In this document: positions 1 to 10,510 of the stretch, in pieces | Position numbering within the stretch: the first letter of the stretch is position 1 | Layout: each line of letters starts with the position of its first letter | Assembly: GCA_947568835.1 (NCBI GenBank) | Contig: OX387603.1 | Location: 13,726,651 to 13,790,650, forward strand | Direction: 5' to 3' | Source: Protonemura montana | Taxonomy: Eukaryota > Arthropoda > Insecta > Plecoptera > Nemouridae | DNA length: 64,000 nucleotides | Translations under genes and position numbers: made by a program | The notes under the pieces: model-generated | The model's input: the letters and a program-made list of their open reading frames with translations, nothing else | Told to the model about the DNA's origin: nothing | Databases searched by the model: none

Positions 1-358
1 AACAGACAGGATAGAAATTACATGCCGTTATAAATTGTGCGCGTTGAGGTAAATTTCACAGAACTGAGCTTGAAATAGTGCACACCCCTTGAACGGGGGG
101 TAAAATACGCTGCGAATTGCAATAAATACATCTCTGAGAAAAAATTTTCTTATTCTTAGTTCGGTTTAGGGTGGATGTATCGGCGGTGTAGCTTGTTAAA
201 ATTCCATTTGGTCCTCTCGTGCTGTCAACACTGGTCGTGTGATGGTGTACGGCGCTGATTTTTAATTGACTACTTTCTATATCTCCCCAAATCCTGTCAT
301 ACTTCGGATGTGAACATCGAGCCAGAGTTTCTGTAATGCTGGAAAAACCTGCTATACG

Positions 359-390
359 GTGTGTGTGTGTGTGCGTGTGTGCGTGCGTGT
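359..390. repeat. (GT)n microsatellite, interrupted
   Basis: About 30 bp of alternating GT with interspersed GC steps. It is a simple sequence repeat with no associated gene. Confidence 0.85.
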
Positions 391-769
391 TCACGGCCAT
401 CGAACATAACAGTGATGTGTCGATATTTCGCCGGGAGGTGAAGTTGGATACACATTTGGCGCGGTTGGAGTGTTTGAATAGGGGTTGGAAATTGCCCGGG
501 TATAGGAAATTCCTTCGGGAACACTTAAATAATGGGATAGGAACTGGATATACAGGTTCTTATTTTCACGGGTGTTCCTACGTGAAATGCCTGAAGCCAA
601 GCGCAAGACACCCTACTCTGCGCTTTTCCGCTGTGAAATTGATTCTTTTTCACTGGCTTACAATAATTTAGCTTGGAAGGACGCTTAATGGCAGGCATTA
701 GATTTTTTTTCGTAAGCTTTCAATCTTCATTAATATTATATATTTTACGTGATTTTTAGTTCCTTGTTA

Positions 770-1336
770 TAGTCTAGGAATATCGAGCGGCTATCTCTTC
801 AAATAGAGAAGTTAGGATATTCGGTGTTATATAAAGCTGAAATTTTGATATTATGTGCATAACACCATGACACAACTATTGTCACAAACCCGGACAAAAA
901 ATTTTCATCGGAAGACATTCAAAAAAATTACCAAAGTCAAAATTTCTTAAAAAATGAAAATTTCTTAAAAGTTGAATAAGTATGTCATTTTTGAATTTAT
1001 AAACGTCTAGTTTCCGCAGAAGCCTAGGCATTAATACGTTATATCGATGCCGTTTTTAAAAAACATCAAAAAGTTTTTTCTAACCTATGATATGAGCCAA
1101 AAAGTAGCTAAAAAAACGCAAAAAAAATATATACCACTTTTCACTTAATGCCACGGGACTAAATATTGGCCAAATGTTATAAAACGAGTTTGTAAAGATA
1201 GCTCAAATCATTGTCTACAAGACTGCAGATCTAACTTTTTGAACACGTCAAGTTGACAACAGAGATTTTTACTTTTCCCTACGAGAGGTAACTCTTGGCG
1301 CGCTGCCAAGCGCCGATAAGCCGTGCGGCTGGCTGG
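770..1336 (+). repeat. left inverted terminal repeat
   Basis: Matches the reverse complement of 4055-4612 over nearly its full length with scattered substitutions and small indels. The inner end is the GC-rich block CCGTGCGGCTGGCTGG at 1321-1336, which appears inverted at 4055-4070. A non-matching block lies between about 787 and 815, where this arm carries a short inverted sequence (ctatctcttcaaatagag) absent from the other arm. Confidence 0.85.
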
Positions 1337-1389
1337 CAAATAGCATGCTATTGCTTGGAACGCTCTTGATACATCCATGCGTGCGTACA

Positions 1390-2858
1390 TCATTGAAGCG
1401 TTTCTTCGTCGGCATTGTCGATCATGTCACTATAGGCATTGTAGCATTCCCTATCACACCTGCATACGTCGATGCATCCAATTCCATTGCTATTGCACGT
1501 GCAAGTGGGGTTTATGCTGCAGGATTTCTTGGACTTGACTGAAATTTTGCAACGTTTCCATGGCTGTTTGACCCTCGAAATATACAGGTAAGACGAACTT
1601 TCTGCCCAGGCTCTGACACCAGCCACTGTCTTCGGGACCTATCACCACAAATAATAAAAATAATAATAAGAAGAAGAAAAATAGAGACGACATTTAAATT
1701 CTAGTTCAAAAACCTCTGATAGCTTTGAATATTACTTTGGCAAACTTAAGCCACATTTTTGGAAATTGCACGTGCGAGTTTACCTAAGTGCTAAATTGCC
1801 ATGCAGCTCGTCGAAGGTGCTGATGAAATGCCCCTTCGCTCGGGAGTATTTTGGCAATTGAGATAGGTCGCGACACTGCTATCTTAAAACGCAGCGCATT
1901 TAGCGAGTAATGATACTGTCGGAATTTCTTGTTTGTATCGTACAATTTAATCACCAAACTTCGAGCGGTGCTCACCTTTTCCAAAATGTCTGAAAAATTG
2001 GCCAAAAGTGACAACTCGTCTCGGGTCATTTTATTCAGTTGACGCCAGATCCTGTTTTTACCGATTCCGAAAAACGTTTAAAACAGTGTCACAGCCGGAC
2101 AGTGCATGGGGCTGCAGGTAAAGCGATGCTTATTGGGAGCCCAATTTTCAATGCAATTTCGTGTACAGGAATGAACCGATGTGCATAGGTGCTTTTCCCG
2201 ACTGATCCCGTTTTTGCTGATATAACAGCCCAATAGAAAGAAAATCTGAGCACATGATGCCTGGGAGGTTTCCTGTGCAATAGTGGAATGAGATGGTTTG
2301 GTCTTTGCTGTTGCTAATTAGTTTATTGTGTATTAAATACTTGTAGGTGACACGAACTTGCCACTTTAGTGTCTACACCCTCAGCAATGAGGTATTCCCT
2401 GTATTTTTCGCAAACGTTGGGAATTGGTATAATTTTCCATCTCCTCATTTTATCCGAAATAAACGCTTGTGTGTTGACAGCAGCGCGATCGTATTGTGAG
2501 ACGGTTTGGACCTTTTTACATGCCTCTATGCTGTTAGCACTCAGATATTTCGACAAACAATCTGCATGGTAGCTGGCGTTTACCTCAAAGAGGGAACCGA
2601 ATGTCATTCGATTTAAAATTACCTCGTCATTTCTCTCTTTGGTTGCTTTCAATACATTTTCCCTAAGAGACTCCGGATTCATGTCAACGAGAGAAACTTT
2701 ACGTCCTGTCTTGTTTGTATCTCTTAATTGATGGATAATGAAACGGTATATGCTCCAGTCAAACTCTGGCATTGTTGAACGCGATACCCGTTTGTTTGGG
2801 GGTGGTGTTTCACCTCTGTTTAAGTTAGGGGACTCGAGCCTACGTTTTTTGCCATGTC
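1390..2858 (-). pseudogene. broken gene of a multicopy uncharacterised CXC-type protein family
   Basis: Three minus-strand coding blocks lie in the order expected for one gene. Block 1 (2858-2323, open upstream of the Met at 2772) has YHADCLSKYLS and later EKYREYLIAEGVD. Block 2 (2029-1784) has LNALRF, then LPSEGAFHQHLRRAAWQ. Block 3 (1693-1390, two overlapping frames) has PEDSGW, YFEGQTAMETLQ and the cysteine cluster CTCNSNGIGCIDVCRC. From memory of the family, this order (YHxxC N-terminus, LPPT..A...H..R...Q...W centre, CXC-like C-terminus) is that of long multicopy arthropod and cnidarian proteins of unknown function. The blocks are in at least two frames, and within block 3 the frame must change between GQTAMETLQ and the cysteine cluster. 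The copy therefore looks inactivated, although unrecognised introns could explain part of this. It lies inside the inverted-repeat element and was probably carried by it. Confidence 0.6.
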
Positions 2859-3708
2859 AATATTTTTTTTGTTGGTGTACTGCTCTCTGCAACTTCCTTG
2901 CCTTGATATTTGTAAGGAAAAATTTGATACCCTTTCTTGCTTTCTTGATTTATTGTTCTTGCAATATCATTGTCTTTTGCTTATTAGACCCTTTTCTGTT
3001 AAATTAGGAACATTCTCGCTGGTTAGGAACGCTAACTGAAAAAAATTTCCAATACCTGTGGTGGAAATTATTTTTCTAGATTCTGTTGTGGAGGGTTCGC
3101 AGCTATCTCCTGTTTTCTCAGCTAAGTGAAAATAGTGAATAAAATTAACTGTCATGTTAACATGGATCTAGTATGAGGAAGCATGCATTACTACATACCC
3201 ATACGTATTGCTAGTTATTCCGTTTTGTAGGCGATCTTTTCACTTGCACAAATAAACAAAATCATTGCTGAGTAACTAGTGAATTAGTGAGTAAACAAGT
3301 GAGTTTACGCGCATTTTATTTATCTTCATGCCATTTGCATTCCATATATTTGGGAGAATTTTCAGAAATTATCAATAATATTCGTCGTCCTGCTTTGAAA
3401 GTGAGTAGGAAACTAACTAGCAAGCCAGCAAACTAACCCTGCAAGCCATCGAAACCCATGTCAAGTGGATATACCTCGACAAATCTGTTCGCAGTCTTCT
3501 TGAAAATCATTATCTCGGATTCTGTAGATCCTCAAACCTCTGCACGTGGTTAAAACAGAGCAAGGTATGGTTGATATAAACGAATATATAACTTTTTTTT
3601 TATGTAAAAATCAAGAAACAGACCAAATTTACAGACAAAAAACAAAAAGCCTCCAATTTTAGGTAAATAATATGAAATCAAGTGCGGACCTAACGTAGTA
3701 TCAAAAAG

Positions 3709-4052
3709 CCTGCGCACTCAACGCTAGTATGCCATTCAAAGCACCCTACGCATGCTATCCTATGCCTTCCTGACAATATTGCCTCAATAGCTGATTCTTT
3801 TAAGTTTAGACGCACTATAAAGGAATTGTTATTATGCAAAGGTTTTTATAGTATTGACGAATTTTATAAATTAGACTCAAAGGATTGGACAAAGGTGTGA
3901 CTGTTGTTATTTGATTTTATTTATCTCACCTGTGTTTTTAGTGTTTTAAAATACGCTTTGTTTCTGTTTTTGGACGAGTCCACATCCTATTACACTCTGA
4001 ATGTAAACCTTGTGATAACGGACAAATAAAGACAATTACTACTACTACTATT
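3709..4052 (+). mobile_element. 3' end fragment of a non-LTR retrotransposon (LINE)
   Basis: From 3766 to the TGA at 3898-3900 the plus strand reads LPDNIASI.., then FRRTIKELLLCKG and FYSIDEFYKLD. This is the typical C-terminal end of a Jockey/CR1-type reverse transcriptase ORF. About 120 bp of 3' UTR follow, then AATAAA at 4025-4030 and a short ACT trinucleotide tail (about 4037-4051), as in LINEs that end in simple repeats. The open frame can be followed back to about 3709 with less certainty. It is 5'-truncated, and its tail stops 2-3 bp before the inner edge of the right inverted repeat. Confidence 0.65.
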
Positions 4053-4054
4053 AA

Positions 4055-4612
4055 CCAGCCAGCCGCACGGCTTATCGGCGCTTGGCAGCGCGCCAAGAGT
4101 TACCTCTCGTAGGGAAAAGCAAAAATCTCAGTTGTGAACTTGACGTGTTCAAAAAGTTAGATCTGCAGTCTTGTAGACAATGAATTGAGATATCTTTACA
4201 AACTCGTTTAATAACATTCGGCCAATATTTAGTCCCGTGGCATTAAGTGAAAAGTGGTATATATTTTTTTTTGCGTTTTTTTAGCTCCTTTTTGGCTCAT
4301 GTCATAGGTTAGTAAAAACTTTTTGACGTTTTTTAAAAACGGTATCGATATAACGTATTAATGCCTAGGCTTCTGCGGAAACTAGACGTTTATAAATTCA
4401 AAAATGACATACTTATTAAACTTTTAAGTAATTTTCATTTTTTAAGAAATTTTGACTTTGATAATTTTTTTGAATGTCTTCCGATGAAAATTTTTTGTCC
4501 GGGTTTGTGACAATAGTTGTGTCATGGTTTTATGCACATAATATCAAAATTTCAGCTTTATATAACACCGAATACGGACACGCCCCTTTTTGCCGTCGAT
4601 ATTCCTAGACTA
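4055..4612 (-). repeat. right inverted terminal repeat
   Basis: Reverse-complement partner of 770-1336. It begins with the GC-rich block that mirrors 1321-1336 and ends CCTAGACTA before the TTA duplication. Small indels and substitutions relative to the left arm are scattered through it. Confidence 0.85.
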
Positions 4613-6195
4613 TTAGCTTTGCCCAATTATGCAAAAAAAATAAATGAAAAGCTGTGGCATGATTGATTTTTTTGGATTTCCAGTAATAAAGTCGACAAGG
4701 ACAAGCAAGCAACTTTACATAGCTAATCAGAACTGGTGTCAAAATCTAAAGTCCACATCGGAACATGTTGAGAAGAAAAAATCTAATTTCCTGATTTCCA
4801 AGCGACTTTACCAGATTCGGGCAAGCTCGAATGTGTTGTCAGCTGGGCTGGGTTTATGGTGCCGATCTCGAGTCTTGGGTGGAAAGACCGAGCTTTTGGC
4901 GGTGCAATGTGATTGTCAGCCAAACCAGTAACCACACTCTAGTATTACCTCTGCGAACATTAGATAAGACCACTGGAAGCAATTACACTGTATATGGAGC
5001 TGCTCGGCTAGGAAGTTTTCGTTATCTAAAGATGCTGTGTACACGTAAATCTGACACTAAAATGTGTATAGTAATAAAGTGAATAAACATTGCCCACATG
5101 AATCTTCATTACAGGCTGTTGGTAAACACCATACAAGCCTTGTTGACCCAAGGGATATCATGTCATTTAATTACGAACTTTGTTGGAAACATTAAAATTT
5201 ATAGCGAACAAGTGTTCGAGAGATGGCTTTCGAGGTTATGATAGCATCATAGATTGTTTTCAATCCTGTAATATGCAGTCTCAAAATTTTCGAGTTGTTT
5301 TGTTGTAGATTTTCTTAATTTGTGAGCCGAAGGTGACAATGGTAATTCAGGTCGTTAGAGAGTTTGTTATCGAGAGTTTTTGCTGTCTGAACAATTTTTA
5401 TATGCACCATTGGGTAATTATTTTATCCCTAGCATTAGGACATTTAAAATTCAATGAATTCTCTTCACAATGGCTTTCTAATGAAAAATCTTCCTTTACC
5501 CCCCGGCATAATGGCTTAACTTAATACGAAAGTTAGCCAAAGTATTGGAGATTTCTTGCCTTTGTATTGGATGGGTCGCTTTTATAGTAGATGTTACGGT
5601 TCCGAGATGTCCCCAACTTCACGGGTACACATCGCTTTCAAGTTGAGTCAATAACTCTTAGGGGCGAATGTTTAACTCCTTCAATGGAAGTCAATGGCTT
5701 TCTTCGTTGAGCGGCGAAATGCAAAGTTTGTCGAAACTTTCGGGACAAAGTGTTGGCGACGGAAAGTTTGGACCTAACCGAAAACCAGGAATATTACGTA
5801 TCCTTGGGCTGAAGCGGCGAGTTGCAGGGATGAACCTTCGAATTGGAAGACATTTCTTACCATCCAGCAGCTCGTAAATAATTTGCATTATAATTTGCAT
5901 TGCGATGCCCACCGCACATTGAAATCTGATTAAAATTGTCAGCTATGAAACTAAAAAACTTTCTTGTTCTGAGTTCAAACAATTACACATTCGGATTCGT
6001 GAAACTGATCGATTTATTTTCCGTGATTCGCTGAGGTTTCCATAGTCAACGTGCAGGTGTCAATACTTGGCTGGCTTCTCGCAATATCAATCCACCTCTT
6101 GTCTGCACACATCCACCTCTCAAGTTTCCAAATCAGCCTCAAATTTCACCCCAACTTTCCAGCTGTTAATTTAATCAATATCTCCCTCACATAGG

Positions 6196-6223
6196 GGTTG
6201 CCACCACCACCACCACCACCACC
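6196..6223. repeat. (CCA)n trinucleotide run
   Basis: About nine CCA/CAC units in a row in intronic DNA. It is a simple repeat with no open frame of note. Confidence 0.8.
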
Positions 6224-7621
6224 GACTGGTATTTTCTTTTTAATTTGTTTCTAACGTCTTAAGTCTAGGGGAGGCACACGAAAATGTATTTCTGATTCCC
6301 CGTATACAAGTCTGTTTTATTCATGCGCATAATAATATCGCGATGTTCCCATTGTTTTCACAACCCCCACTCCTCTTTAAACAAAACAATTTCGCATTCT
6401 CCGTTGCATATTTAACGTTTCTATTTTAAAAAGTAACGGCCGCCTGGCGGTTTTTGAAATGGATATGTGCACGAAGCTCTACATTTCCTGAAGGTCAGGG
6501 AATAATTAAGAGGTAGAAAATTAAAAAAAATGTTTCACTAATGAAGTGCAAACACTTTTAATGGTGCCTAGCTAATTAGGGGTCACGAGAGTTTAGCATA
6601 ATTGCATTTAAACTCGCTTCCCAACCCAATTACCAACCCGAAAGAGTTGGCAAACGGTAATATACATCGACATGCTGTTTTAAAGCGCTCAATGCTGTCT
6701 CTAAAAATAAATTAAAACTAAACTACAAGTGGTTTATCGTAACCGTTATAATCCATTACATATCTCACTCTCCAATCTCCACCCGGCGTAGTTGAAAGCT
6801 AGTGCTGTTGCAAAAGTGTGTAATTGTAGGCTCGCGTACTTTCATCATGACCTCTGCATCTCAAAGCGCTTGAAACGCCCTCGCTTTGAACGCATGCCAC
6901 CCCACTCCGACAGAACTTATGAGGTTGACGCCTGGCGTTCCTCGGGGTAACCGCCAACCTCTTTGCTCTTTGCAGCGCCGCGCTGCGTAGGGCGCTGCTA
7001 ACGATTCTGTCCGTACGTTCGCAGATACACATGCGTATCTATGCGTATACATGCGTATGCTTCACGCTTCCCAAACGCGAGGTTCAGCTTTGTTGTCACG
7101 TGGTACGTGAGAGCTCGTGTGAAGTTTCTTTGGAGCCGTGAAATGCGTGGGTTCTTTGATATTCGTGATGTATAAAGGAATAAATGACATGCTTCCTTTG
7201 CCTCTAGAAATAAACAGGGAAACTCGTCACGGAGCCGGGCATTGCTTGAAATGTTATTACACTTTATATCAGCAAGCATTTTTTTCTACTTGTCTCTTCA
7301 CAAATGTCGAGTAAAGCCCATGAGAAAAGCAATGCATTTAAACGTTTTATTAATTTAATTGAGTTTAATTTGCTGTTGGATAACGCTTCCCCTAATATAC
7401 ATCACGTTGCTTATCTTTCCGGAAATGATGGTTACGAAATGATTTCACACACAAAAAATGTACACATACACATACATAGAAAAATACCTATGCATAAGCA
7501 CGGTCACACAAGGGTATGTACATGATAGGTGAAGTCCCAGTGGGGGTGTATACAGTATTACTCCTAGCATGATAACAGGAAGGGAGGGGGGACTCCCGTC
7601 TGTCACACCTGCACGCGCTGT

Positions 7622-7751
7622 CCCCCCCCCCCCCCCCCCCCCCTCCCCCCTTACACGTGCACATCGGGTATCATGTTTGAAGAGCCACGCTAAATTGCGG
7701 TTTCCCGTGCTTTGACCCTCTTCCACTGAAGAAGGGGGGGGGGGGGGGGGG
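7622..7751. repeat. C-homopolymer and G-homopolymer pair
   Basis: A run of 22 C (7622-7643) is followed about 90 bp later by a run of 18 G (7734-7751). The two runs are complementary, so one strand could fold into a long C:G stem, and each can also form four-stranded structures. Proline- and glycine-rich frames across here are translation artefacts of the homopolymers. Confidence 0.85.
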
Positions 7752-8951
7752 AGCTTCCGACTGGTGTTCATCAGCGAGGCAGGGAGGATTAATCCGCGTC
7801 GCTTACGTCCCGTTGCATGACGATGTCGGATTGACGCCGGGCCTCTTCAACTTGGTCTAACTCTTACAGCATAAAACTCAAGCGGGGGTGGGCGAAAAGC
7901 ACGCGAAACTAAAAGTTAGATTATGGAAGTATGAAAACTGTTATGTTTATGCTTCGTATGAAATATTTTGTACCGCTGGAGCGTTATAATTGGATTATAT
8001 GAATTAAGAAAGTTTAGTTCCGTTGAGAAAGGGAAGAAAAAGTTTTTTCATTGAAACTCGTTCCACTTTTACGTATTTAACTGATTGAAGTGACTACGTA
8101 TTTTATTTTTTTTGTTGCTATTCTGTATAATTAGTCTTCTTTATAAAGCAGCGAGCGTTGAATTGCGTTCAATGTCGCTTTACGAACTGCTTCAAGTTCT
8201 GAATTGTCAGCTCTGATTGGTTTAAACAATACAATGTATCACAAGTATTTCTCCCTCCCTCGCTCGCTCTCTTTCTACATTCTCGAATCAGTTTGTAAAT
8301 CCTACCACAAAACTCGGTAGACCCAAACTTTCTGCAGGATCAAACCAACTGATTACGAACGCAGTACCCGAAGCCACCCACACATAAAAAACTATCCACC
8401 ACACATCGTATACATTATATGACTTTTTGCTATCAGGTCACCCATGCCAAGGGTCGCTACCCCCTGTAGTTATACAACCCCCGGTCCGGACATATGGGTC
8501 CCAGAGCTAGTAAATGTTTGATAGCCGTGGTCGGGCACATGGTGTCGGCACCAATTCTTTTCAATCTGTGTCAGCTGTGTCGTTTACGTTGTTGAGAACA
8601 CCTGGTGTGGTGTAGTCACTCGAGTTAAGCAACATTGTGGTGTACCAAATGTTGGGTGGACGTTAACATCGATAACATAGCTTGTATGAAGCGTTTAAGT
8701 TTAATGCTCAGGCCCCGTATTACGATATGTTTTAACTCTGTGTTAAGCTCCTAACTCATAGAAACAGCTGACTTTAACTGCATGTGATTGGTTGTTGCCA
8801 TGGCAATTGATTTAACTCTCAATTTATCTAGGAGTTAAAGAAAATTGTAAGAGAGTCTCGTCGCTAATAGTAAATTGTCTCCGCAAAAATTGCCGACTTA
8901 AGTCTACTTTACCGACAAAAATGGTGGTCGCCCAGAGATAAAGTCACCATC

Positions 8952-8990
8952 ACGCGAGTTAAGAACTTTCATTCTGTTATTAACTCGCGT
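8952..8990. repeat. perfect 11-bp inverted repeat
   Basis: ACGCGAGTTAA at 8952-8962 pairs perfectly with TTAACTCGCGT at 8980-8990, leaving a 17-nt loop. Related TTAACTC words recur between 8730 and 8840, so this may be part of a small foldback or MITE-like repeat (about 8700-9010) whose ends I could not define. Confidence 0.7.
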
Positions 8991-9737
8991 TTAAAAATGG
9001 GTTACGCACAATGCATCTTTATAAATGCTAATCTCTACGACTTATTTACATGTATCGATATCATGAGTCATAATTGTTTGATTGTTGATGTTTTTTTTTT
9101 AAATAGAACAGCCGCAAGTGCCAACTGGTGGCCACCACCGTTACCACGTGTCGTCGGCTGTGACTCTTGACATTAACAAACCTAGGACAGCAACTTCACA
9201 AATTCTCAGCCATAAAACCCGGAGATAGCAAGACGATCTAGTTACTTAGTTGTACCTTAGGTTGTAGCTTTCGAGACCGTTAATCTGCGGTTCATCTTAG
9301 CACTAAGTTATCGATTGAAGAAGTGGAGGAAGACGTATGTGCCGTCACTGAGTTTCACCCTATTTTATTTTTTTGTTGGGGTGAGAGAAACTGTTGCACT
9401 ATCTGGACGTCACTAATCTCTCTCCCGAACCGAATTGCCGTCATTTGTCCGGTGGCCATGCCCTCCCAAGACGGGATCTCTAGTAATGTTCATTATCTTT
9501 GGGATCTCAGGTTGCCGAACTCTCCCCCCATCAAACAGAGTGGCTTATTCTTTTACTTTTCTCTACTAGAGAATAAAATTTCTTTCAGTATTGCCCTTGT
9601 CACTGGAATAAACTCATCTAAAATTCATGATCAACACAGATTTATAAAACAGTGTTATAATTTCAGAGTTAGTTTAGTATCACCATGGTAACAGCCGCTG
9701 AAAGGCCGAAAACCACGTAATTTATTGGCTGTTTCAA

Positions 9738-9796
9738 CTCTGAATACCAGAGTATTCAGAGTGCATCTGAATCTGCATTCAGATGCAGATCTGAAT
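9738..9796. repeat. chain of three perfect hairpins with 4-nt loops
   Basis: Hairpin 1: 9738-9747 pairs with 9752-9761 (10 bp, loop CAGA). Hairpin 2: 9763-9772 pairs with 9777-9786 (10 bp, loop CTGC). Hairpin 3 overlaps hairpin 2: 9777-9784 pairs with 9789-9796 (8 bp, loop GCAG). All are built from CTGAAT/ATTCAG words. The chain ends 128 bp upstream of the dystrophin exon that starts at 9925. Confidence 0.8.
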
Positions 9797-9924
9797 GCAT
9801 CTGATTTGTGCATCTGATTCCAGTTCCAGTACTGATGATTGCAAGAAATCACATCTCACAAGCTGCATACTTTGTCTATTGACCAATATGTCACTAATCA
9901 AGGTGTTTTTCTGTCTTGTTTCAG

Positions 9925-10097
9925 TTTCCGGTGACGAGCACCGCTATGCGGGCTACACACCCCGTCGGGGTTCCCGCTCGGTACCGCCGGCGTCCCACAC
10001 CCCACCAGAGTCCCCCGACACCTCCGGCTCCCCCGGCTCTCCTAGCTCGGGAGGTCGCCTCTCGCTGCTAGCCAGCTTCGACAAGTCGATCTTACAG
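9925..10097 (+). CDS. Dys: dystrophin, internal exon: proline-rich hinge and start of a spectrin repeat
   Basis: Dystrophin is the cytoplasmic rod protein linking cortical actin to the dystroglycan complex under the muscle and neuronal plasma membrane. This exon starts after the acceptor ttgtttcag with two bases completing a split codon and ends on a full codon. It encodes about 57 residues. The first 40 or so are rich in P, S and G (YTPRRGSRSVPP, then TPPESPDTSGSPGSP), which is typical of the flexible hinge in the rod (hinge 3 equivalent). The end, LLASFDKSILQ, begins helix A of the next spectrin repeat and continues directly into IRDWLTLEEDML of the next exon. The donor is cag|GTTGGC, weaker than the other donors of this gene. 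The position of the junction is fixed by frame and by the continuous repeat. Confidence 0.92.
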
Positions 10098-10133
10098 GTT
10101 GGCACTTCTGTCTATTTTTTTTTGTGTGATTTT

Positions 10134-10510
10134 AAGCTGAACTTGGCACCTCCATACTCAAGTTGCAGTTTTTTTGCCTTTCCAATAATTAAAAATGGCT
10201 TGTCTGTATAGCGTTGGTATAAAAGTACAGCAAATGTTGTGTTACATCAATTTAACGAGGAGTTAACTAAATTCCTGGTTATTTGATTGATGACAAAATA
10301 ATTTTGTACGTGATAAACAGGTAACAGATTCGTATGTTTACCTTGTAAGAAAATGGGTTTAATTGAAAAATACTGAACTAATAGCGTTGAGTAGATTTTA
10401 CTGCAATTTTTCCATTTTTTTTGCGATTTTAATGCTTGAAATTGCCACCTCCACAGTATTCTAAGCTTAAATAAGCTGAAACTTGGCACCTCCACTTTCA
10501 AATTACAGTT
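10134..10510 (+). repeat. direct repeat of a ~38-bp word near the exon donor
   Basis: AAGCTGA(A)ACTTGGCACCTCCA followed by a similar CA-rich stretch occurs at 10134-10172 and again at 10473-10510. A partial copy with GCCACCTCCA is at about 10442. Both flank the sequence just downstream of the exon ending at 10097. Confidence 0.6.

Larger units (their letters stand above)
767..4615. mobile_element. DNA transposon with ~560-bp inverted terminal repeats, TTA target duplication
   Basis: The sequence from 770 inward reappears as its reverse complement ending at 4612. The termini read TAGTCTAGGAATATCG inward from each side. The trinucleotide TTA directly flanks both ends (767-769 and 4613-4615), consistent with a 3-bp target-site duplication. 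Element length is about 3843 bp. The repeats run to about 1336 on the left and begin at about 4055 on the right. The interior carries a minus-strand broken gene (about 1390-2858) and a plus-strand LINE 3' fragment (about 3709-4052). I see no recognisable DDE transposase, so the superfamily is not assigned. TWA duplications are known for PIF/Harbinger, but such long terminal repeats are atypical for it. The last 50 bp or so of the two arms differ by a small replacement while the regions on either side match, so the arms are old or have exchanged sequence. It is probably non-autonomous. Confidence 0.8.
1..9924 (+). other. dystrophin intron (3' part), transposon-rich
   Basis: Non-coding sequence upstream of the first recognisable dystrophin exon; the 5' exon lies outside the window. 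It holds a (GT)n microsatellite near 359-390, a 3.84 kb inverted-repeat transposon (770-4612), a (CCA)n run near 6200-6223, long C and G homopolymers (7622-7643 and 7734-7751), a perfect palindrome at 8952-8990 and a chain of hairpins at 9738-9796. It ends in a pyrimidine-rich tract and the acceptor ttgtttcag. I see no other exon that can be supported. An unrecognised small 5' exon or alternative first exon cannot be excluded without transcripts. Confidence 0.7.

Noticed and set aside
7445..7771. 108-codon minus-strand frame with proline and glycine runs
   Set aside because: It is a direct translation of the C and G homopolymers; no conserved residues and no coding context.
9323..9691. 122-codon plus-strand frame upstream of the hinge exon
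   Set aside because: No recognisable domain, no splice continuity with dystrophin (different phase and sequence character); length is compatible with chance.
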